A stretch of DNA of 10,132 nucleotides from an uncultured Treponema sp. GTDB lineage: Bacteria; Spirochaetota; Spirochaetia; Treponematales; Treponemataceae. This document shows, one piece after another, positions 6,884 through 10,132 of this stretch. The stretch is taken from NCBI GenBank assembly GCA_905236465.1, contig CAJOQA010000072.1, positions 1 through 10,132 of the forward strand, read 5' to 3'. The translations under genes were made by a program, and so were the position numbers. The notes under the pieces are model-generated. The model had not been told where the DNA came from. It made no database searches and saw nothing but the letters and a program-made list of their open reading frames with translations. Numbering within the stretch: position 1 is the first letter of the stretch; every line of letters begins with the position of its first letter.

Positions 6884-8716
6884 TTACTTATCTAAAGGTA
6901 ATCCACCCTCAATAGTTGCCCTTATGCGTCTGACTCCCGCAGATGAAGACTGTTCTTTTGTAATTTTAAATTGCCCAATTTGAGCCGTATGTTGAACATG
7001 TGGGCCACCGCAAACTTCTTTGCTAAACCACTTGTCTTTAGTGCCGATTGTGTAAACTTTTACATTAGCTTCGTATTTTTCACCAAAAAGGGCCCGTGCC
7101 CCCTGCTTCTTTGCTTCTTCAAGAGGAATTATCTCCATAGAAACAGGCAGGTCTTCCTGGATTTTCTGATTTACTATATCTTCTACCTGCTTGACTTCTT
7201 CTTTTGTCATCGCCCTGTGGAAACTAAAGTCAAAGCGCATACGCTCAGCGGTAATATTACTGCCCTTCTGGGCAACCTCATCACCTAAAACCTGTACAAG
7301 GGCCTGTTGCAAGAGGTGGGTTGCAGTATGGTACTTTGTCGTAACCTCACTGTGATCAACAAGACCACCTTTGAAAGTACCGGCAGAAAGGCTTCTAGAT
7401 TCTTCCTGATGCTTCTTTTCTTCAGCCTTAAAGCCTTCCACGTCAACAGTCATGCCTGCTTCTTCTGCCATTTCCTGAGTAATTTCAATGGGGAAGCCAA
7501 AGGTATCGTACAACCTGAATGCCACGCGGCCAGGAATTATCTTTTTAGGATTCTTTTGAAGGTTTGGCAAAAGTTTTTGGAATTCAGCCTCACCGGACTT
7601 AAGGGTCTTACCGAATCTTTCTTCTTCCAAAGTAAGCTGTTCTTTTATAAAAACTTCATGTTCAAGAAGCTCAGGGTAAGCATCCTTGTATTCTTGCACG
7701 ATTATGGAAGCGGGTTTTGCCAAAAAGGCCCCTTCGATTCCCAACTTGCGACCATAGCGAACTGCACGGCGGATTATACGGCGGAGAATATAACCGGCCC
7801 CAGTTCTTGCAGGTGTTACAGCCTGGGGGTCTCCTAAAATAAAGGTTGCGGTGCGGATATGGTCTGCAATTATACGGATTGCAGTATCATCACTTTCCGC
7901 TTCCCCATATTTTTTGCCTGAAAGTTCTTCTATAGATTTTATGATAGGCTGAAAAACATCTGTCTCGTATACAGACTTCATTCCATTTAGAACAGAAACT
8001 GTGCGCTCAACACCCATTCCTGTATCTACACACTTACGCTGCATCTCATTGTAGTGACCTTGAGAATCTTTGTTGTAGCCCATAAAAACATTGTTCCAAA
8101 TTTCAAGGTACTTACCGCAGTGACAACCTGGCCGGCAGTCAGGACCACACTTTTCCTGTCCATTATCATAGAAAATCTCTGTATCTGGACCACAGGGACC
8201 TGTTTGCCCTGCTGGTCCCCACCAGTTATCTTCACGGGGAAGGAAGAAGATATGATCCTTTGCAATACCCATTTCTTCCCATCGTGCAGCAGCCTCTTCA
8301 TCTCGAGGTATAACGGTTCCGTCTGCATTCTCACCTGCAAAAACGGTAACATTCAGTTTTTCTTTGGGAATTCCCAAGTACTTAGGAGATGTTAAAAACT
8401 CAAAAGAATAAGCTATAGATTCTTGTTTAAAATATGCACCTAAAGACCAGTTACCCAGCATTTCAAAAAAAGTAAGGTGACTTGGATCCCCAACAGAATC
8501 AATATCTCCTGTGCGAACACACTTTTGGTAATCTGTAAGTTTATTTCCCGAAGGATGCTCTTCCCCTAAAAGGTAAGGAACAAGTGGCTGCATACCAGCA
8601 GTTGTAAAAAGTACGGTAGGGTCATTGTTTGGAAGGAGGGATTTTCCGCTGATTTCAACATGGCCTTTTGATTTAAAAAATTCAATGTATTTAGAACGAA
8701 GCTCGTTAACGGTCAT
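6884..8716 (-). CDS. alaS: Alanyl-tRNA synthetase, short form without C-Ala domain
   Basis: AlaRS charges tRNA-Ala with alanine in the cytoplasm. The 610 residues cover the class II catalytic domain (N-terminal ELRSKYIEFFKSKGH, then PTVLFTTAGMQPLVPYLLG, FFEMLGNWSLGAYF, NWWGPAGQTGPCGPDTEIF), the tRNA-recognition region (TGAGYILRRIIRRAVRYGR) and the editing domain. Editing residues are intact: H463-x3-H467 (HTATH) and C569-x3-H573 (CGGPH), so mischarged Ser/Gly should be removed. A four-cysteine cluster (C190, C194, C198, C200; CGPDCRPGCHCGKYLEIWN) resembles inserts in some other AlaRS enzymes and may bind metal. Typical bacterial AlaRS is about 850-880 residues. The missing part is the C-terminal C-Ala oligomerisation domain; the protein ends soon after RRIRATIEGG. 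As I recall Borrelia and Treponema AlaRS are also about 600 residues, so this is a lineage trait rather than a truncation. It is first in the operon. Confidence 0.96.
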   Translation of the reverse strand: MTVNELRSKYIEFFKSKGHVEISGKSLLPNNDPTVLFTTAGMQPLVPYLLGEEHPSGNKLTDYQKCVRTGDIDSVGDPSHLTFFEMLGNWSLGAYFKQESIAYSFEFLTSPKYLGIPKEKLNVTVFAGENADGTVIPRDEEAAARWEEMGIAKDHIFFLPREDNWWGPAGQTGPCGPDTEIFYDNGQEKCGPDCRPGCHCGKYLEIWNNVFMGYNKDSQGHYNEMQRKCVDTGMGVERTVSVLNGMKSVYETDVFQPIIKSIEELSGKKYGEAESDDTAIRIIADHIRTATFILGDPQAVTPARTGAGYILRRIIRRAVRYGRKLGIEGAFLAKPASIIVQEYKDAYPELLEHEVFIKEQLTLEEERFGKTLKSGEAEFQKLLPNLQKNPKKIIPGRVAFRLYDTFGFPIEITQEMAEEAGMTVDVEGFKAEEKKHQEESRSLSAGTFKGGLVDHSEVTTKYHTATHLLQQALVQVLGDEVAQKGSNITAERMRFDFSFHRAMTKEEVKQVEDIVNQKIQEDLPVSMEIIPLEEAKKQGARALFGEKYEANVKVYTIGTKDKWFSKEVCGGPHVQHTAQIGQFKITKEQSSSAGVRRIRATIEGGLPLDK

Positions 8717-8735
8717 AGTAGATTATAGTAGATTA
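8716..8735. repeat. Tandem 10-bp repeat at the alaS start
   Basis: TAGTAGATTA occurs twice in direct succession (8716-8725 and 8726-8735). On the minus strand this doubles TAATCTACTA, so a TACTAT sequence appears once at the -10 position and again overlapping the ATG. Copy-number change here would alter promoter geometry. Confidence 0.8.
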
Positions 8736-8753
8736 TTAAACATATTTAGTCAA
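8722..8753 (-). promoter_or_regulatory. Promoter of the alaS operon, probably giving a leaderless mRNA
   Basis: On the minus strand TTGACT (8748-8753) is followed by a 17-nt spacer and TACTAT (8725-8730); TATAAT (8722-8727) is an alternative -10 with a 20-nt spacer. Only 8 nt separate TACTAT from the ATG (8714-8716), so transcription should start at or next to the start codon. No Shine-Dalgarno sequence lies between them. Confidence 0.6.
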
Positions 8754-8756
8754 GGG

Positions 8757-8789
8757 CCGAAGGAAAATCCATCCTGGATTTTCCTTCGG
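8757..8789. repeat. Perfect 15-bp inverted repeat upstream of the alaS promoter
   Basis: The arm CCGAAGGAAAATCCA (8757-8771) and its exact complement (8775-8789) flank a 3-nt TCC centre. There is no T-run on either side, so it is not a classical terminator. It ends 3 bp from the alaS -35 box and could affect that promoter or mark the end of the accessory region. Confidence 0.85.
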
Positions 8790-8791
8790 AT

Positions 8792-8807
8792 TGCAGAATT
8801 TTCTGCA
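8792..8807. repeat. Short palindrome TGCAGAATTTTCTGCA
   Basis: TGCAGA (8792-8797) pairs with TCTGCA (8802-8807) over ATTT. It follows the 15-bp inverted repeat directly and is itself followed by GGC, giving GCAGGC at 8805-8810. The same layout recurs at 9942-9961. Confidence 0.6.
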
Positions 8808-8940
8808 GGCGCTAACTCGTGCCCTCCTTGGCGCGTACACGTTTGGCAAGGAAGTATCATCTTTTTTGCTACGATGATTAGTTGTATTGCTGGTGCTAAG
8901 GGGGTGACGTGCCGCTTACACGGGGCACTTACCAGTTAGT
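8808..8940. repeat. GC-richer patch bounded by CGCTAACT / AGTTAGTG inverted ends
   Basis: This stretch is visibly richer in G and C than its surroundings. Its ends CGCTAACT (near 8810-8818) and AGTTAGTG (near 8933-8940) pair with one G-T, and just inside GTGCCC pairs with GGGCAC. The interior has TCCTTG/CAAGGA, ATCATC/GATGAT and GTGCC/GGCAC (8909-8913, 8924-8928). The order AAC...GTT recalls integron attC sites, but the core boxes do not fit the attC consensus beyond GTTAG. A plus-strand frame reads through it to a stop at the right end, giving peptides such as NSCPPWRVHVW, which look like translated non-coding repeat. I do not assign a gene here. Genome copy number would decide whether it is a repeat family. 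Confidence 0.4.
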
Positions 8941-8957
8941 GATTACATACATGTACT

Positions 8958-8993
8958 AAAAAAACGGTCCCAGAGCCTAGTCGAGGGGGCCCC
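8958..8993 (-). terminator. Possible terminator after the two-membrane-segment gene
   Basis: Read on the minus strand, GGGGCCCCC directly follows the TAA of the upstream gene. GGCCCC can pair with GGGACC with one mismatch, and a G plus seven T's follows (A-run at 8958-8964 on the plus strand). The stem is imperfect, so this is a tentative call. Confidence 0.45.
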
Positions 8994-9398
8994 TTACGGT
9001 AATGGAAGCCCCAGGACATGAATGTTATATCGGTCTACAGCCCTGGCCTGGTAAGAATCGCGGGCAAAACCAGAAATCATCATTGTACAAAAGAAAACAA
9101 CACCACCTGCCACACCTAAAGTTTGTACATCCTCGTTGTCAGAAAGATAGGGAACCACAAGGGCAGAAGCCAAGCCGGCACCCAAACTTGATAAAACCAT
9201 AACATTCCAGAATCTGGATTTTTTTACCAAACTTCTATTTCCTTCTATATTATATACAATCTTATTCACCTGCCTATATGACACCTTTGTTCCGTCCAGA
9301 TAGCAGTAAGAATGAAAGGCTGAAAAAAGGCTGTCTTGATGGACTAAAAGCGGCAAATTACCCGTATACTTCACATCTTTTGCAAACTCAAGGGACAA
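8994..9398 (-). CDS. Hypothetical protein with two membrane segments; 5' end probably frame-disrupted
   Basis: An open frame of 134 residues from a TTG at 9396-9398. Family not recognised. The N-terminal half is soluble-looking (LVHQDSLFSAFHSYCYLDG, then SYRQVNKIVYNIEGN). Two hydrophobic, Gly/Ala-rich segments follow (~FWNVMVLSSLGAGLASALVVPYL and ~LGVAGGVVFFCTMMISGF) separated by SDNEDVQT, and the tail ends RAVDRYNIHVLGLPLP. The start is doubtful. There is no ribosome binding site at the TTG, and the in-frame upstream codons IAFFSSFPLSLEFA run back only to a TGA. A different frame just upstream reads RKKLNRLFFFISFVP, an excellent signal-peptide start, before stopping. A 7-T tract lies between, so a one-base change would join KKLNRL to this frame. 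The real gene is probably an exported or membrane protein about 15 residues longer, now frameshifted or mis-sequenced. A possible terminator follows. Confidence 0.5.
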   Translation of the reverse strand: MSLEFAKDVKYTGNLPLLVHQDSLFSAFHSYCYLDGTKVSYRQVNKIVYNIEGNRSLVKKSRFWNVMVLSSLGAGLASALVVPYLSDNEDVQTLGVAGGVVFFCTMMISGFARDSYQARAVDRYNIHVLGLPLP

Positions 9399-9474
9399 AG
9401 GAAATGAAGAAAAAAAGGCGATTCAACTTCTTGCGAATAACAATGTAAGGTAGTAAGAAGTAAAGTTATAAATA

Positions 9475-9818
9475 TTAAAACTTTAATGGAACATCTACGC
9501 ATATCGATTCCTTATCATAACCAGCCTTTCCTGAAGAGCTACCAACAACAATAGCACCAGCAGCAGCTCCAGCAATCTGTCCAACTACAGGAACATTAAT
9601 AACCATACTAGTCGCAACTCCTATGCAGGCACCTATACTACAGCACCTGCTCCTGCAGAAATAGCTGCACATCTCACCTTATTAGGGATTCTCTTCTCTA
9701 TTCTTGAAAAAAGCCCTCTACTTTCATCACTACAAATATCAGAACTCCAACACTCCAACGAAGCCTTTGAAATTTCTGCATAATACATAACCTTATCTAA
9801 TTCATGAAAGTGAATCAT
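9475..9818 (-). pseudogene. Frameshifted small glycine-rich membrane protein
   Basis: Two overlapping - strand frames look like one broken gene. The first (9818 to 9633) begins MIHFHELDKVMYYAEISK and reaches KVRCAAISAGAGAVV before TAG. The second frame, shifted by one base, continues as IGACIGVATSMVINVPV, VGQIAGAAAGAIVVGSS, then GKAGYDKESICVDVPLKF to TAA at 9475-9477. Re-reading one base at GTAGTATAG joins GAGAVV to IGACIG without a gap and makes about 113 residues: a soluble ~45-residue N-terminus with Cys pairs, then a Gly/Ala-rich hydrophobic hairpin with GxxxG spacing, as in glycine-zipper membrane proteins or small pore formers. No family is recognised. Loss of one base in this copy is the simplest reading; a sequencing error or programmed -1 shift are alternatives. 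A TTGATT, 17 nt, TACAGT promoter-like pair lies 8 nt before the ATG. Confidence 0.5.
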
Positions 9819-9826
9819 TGAATATA

Positions 9827-9855
9827 ACTGTAATTTAAATTTAATTTTTAATCAA
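9827..9855 (-). promoter_or_regulatory. Possible promoter of the frameshifted glycine-rich gene
   Basis: On the minus strand TTGATT is followed by a 17-nt all-A/T spacer and TACAGT, ending 8 nt before the ATG at 9816-9818. The geometry matches the alaS promoter in this window, including the absence of a Shine-Dalgarno site, but very AT-rich DNA often gives such matches by chance. Confidence 0.3.
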
Positions 9856-9869
9856 GTAAAAATACAATT

Positions 9870-9909
9870 AAGGAAGCCTCGAAAAACTGCAGTTTTTCGA
9901 GGCTTCTTT
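9870..9909. repeat. Long palindrome, 20-bp arms
   Basis: A perfect palindrome of 32 bp (9874-9905, arm AAGCCTCGAAAAACTG) centred on CTGCAG, extending to about 20 bp per arm with one G-T pair (9872/9907). As RNA it would form a very stable hairpin in either direction, and it could end transcription entering from either side. Its CTCGAAAAA/TTTTTCGAG arms recur in the hairpin at 9959-10001. Confidence 0.85.
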
Positions 9910-9911
9910 GA

Positions 9912-9952
9912 AATAGCGATGTTCTAAATCGCGCTATTACAGCGATTTAGAA
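9912..9952. repeat. Two overlapping, mutually exclusive inverted repeats
   Basis: AATAGCG (9912-9918) can pair with CGCTATT (9932-9938), or TTCTAAATCGC (9922-9932) can pair with GCGATTTAGAA (9942-9952, 11 bp perfect, 9-nt loop). The segments interleave, so both stems cannot form at once. The second stem is the stronger. Confidence 0.7.
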
Positions 9953-9958
9953 TTCGCA

Positions 9959-10001
9959 GGCAATCTCGAAAAAGTCACGAAAGTGAGTTTTTCGAGATGC
10001 C
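9959..10001 (+). repeat. Long hairpin with GAAA tetraloop
   Basis: GGC/GCC, a bulged A, then an 11-bp arm ATCTCGAAAAA (9963-9973) with its complement (9988-9998), a G-G mismatch, and TCAC/GTGA closed by GAAA (9979-9982). On the plus strand the loop is of GNRA type, which favours an RNA role for that strand. The outer arms repeat those of the palindrome at 9870-9909. Confidence 0.75.
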
Positions 10002-10037
10002 CTTAAATTTTAATTCAAAATAAATCATATATGTTTA

Positions 10038-10125
10038 GTTCGGCATGCTGCCACCTACGCCCGATTGTAGGGGCCCGCGTAAGCGGGTTGCGGAATGAAA
10101 TGAGCAATGAAGGCCTAGCCGGAAC
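10038..10125 (+). other. Candidate structured RNA or repeat element at the right edge
   Basis: A GC-richer patch that folds on paper into a closed multibranch form. GTTCGGC (10038-10044) pairs with GCCGGAAC (10118-10125, one bulged G). An internal loop follows, then GCC/GGC (10050-10052, 10112-10114). Inside are CCTAC/GTAGG (10054-10058, 10067-10071) and CCCGC-GTAA-GCGGG (10074-10087), the latter with a GNRA-type loop on the plus strand. A minus-strand frame without start also runs from the right edge to TGA at 10015-10017 (38 codons, containing NPLTRAPTIGRRWQHAELN); I think this is translation of the element rather than a gene, but a partial CDS is not excluded. The whole stretch 9819-10132 otherwise holds no gene I can support, only AT-rich DNA and the inverted repeats listed. 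Confidence 0.35.
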
Positions 10126-10132
10126 CCCGAAA

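Noticed and set aside
7307..7837. 176-codon plus-strand frame
   Set aside because: It lies wholly antisense to conserved alaS codons and has no recognisable domain.
8026..8352. 108-codon minus-strand frame
   Set aside because: It is another reading frame of alaS, which is certain here.
8757..8789. Rho-independent terminator
   Set aside because: The stem is excellent but neither side is followed by a T-run.
8625..8939. 104-codon plus-strand frame ending in CRLHGALTS
   Set aside because: Its first part is antisense to the alaS start and promoter, and the rest translates inverted repeats. No ribosome binding site or protein-like composition supports it.
8808..8940. Canonical integron attC site
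   Set aside because: The order AAC...GTT fits, but the terminal boxes do not match RYYYAAC and GTTRRRY and the spacer is strongly asymmetric. Kept only as a resemblance.
8717..8993. T-box or other aminoacyl-tRNA-responsive leader for alaS
   Set aside because: No T-box bulge sequence or antiterminator is seen, and the predicted transcription start is at the ATG, leaving no leader.
9819..10132. CRISPR array
   Set aside because: The repeats are inverted, not direct, differ in length and have no regular spacers; no cas genes are present.

Overview
The window reads as chromosomal DNA of a host-associated spirochete, most likely a Treponema. Three things point there. AlaRS is only 610 residues and lacks the usual C-terminal C-Ala domain, as I recall for treponemal and borrelial enzymes. 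The order alaS, exported SurA/parvulin-like protein, nusB matches what I remember of the T. pallidum alaS region, where the second gene is the 'basic membrane protein' Tpn39b. Lipoprotein and signal-peptide styles also fit. Species cannot be fixed from sequence alone.

Left part (1-3357, + strand): the 3' end of a small membrane protein, a tRNA-Cys(GCA) with its own promoter inside the end of that gene, a rho-independent terminator, then a 991-residue exported protein. That protein joins an HExxH peptidase domain, a beta-propeller-like region, an acidic linker and a probable outer-membrane beta-barrel-like region.

Centre (3328-8753, - strand): an apparent operon transcribed right to left: alaS, parvulin/SurA-like exported protein, nusB, TPR lipoprotein. 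nusB and the lipoprotein gene overlap. The lipoprotein gene converges on the peptidase gene with a 30-nt tail-to-tail coding overlap. The alaS promoter (TTGACT, 17 nt, TACTAT) lies so close to the ATG that the mRNA is probably leaderless.

Right part (8754-10132): an accessory-looking, repeat-rich stretch. It holds two small, poorly recognised - strand genes, both with signs of frame disruption. They sit among strong inverted repeats, including two hairpin modules with different stem sequence but the same layout, two long hairpins sharing their arm sequence, and two GC-richer patches that share a hairpin motif in opposite orientation. The patch at the right edge folds on paper into a multibranched structure with a GNRA-type loop and is the best candidate here for an undescribed structured RNA or repeat family. 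I found no integrase, transposase, CRISPR array or rRNA.
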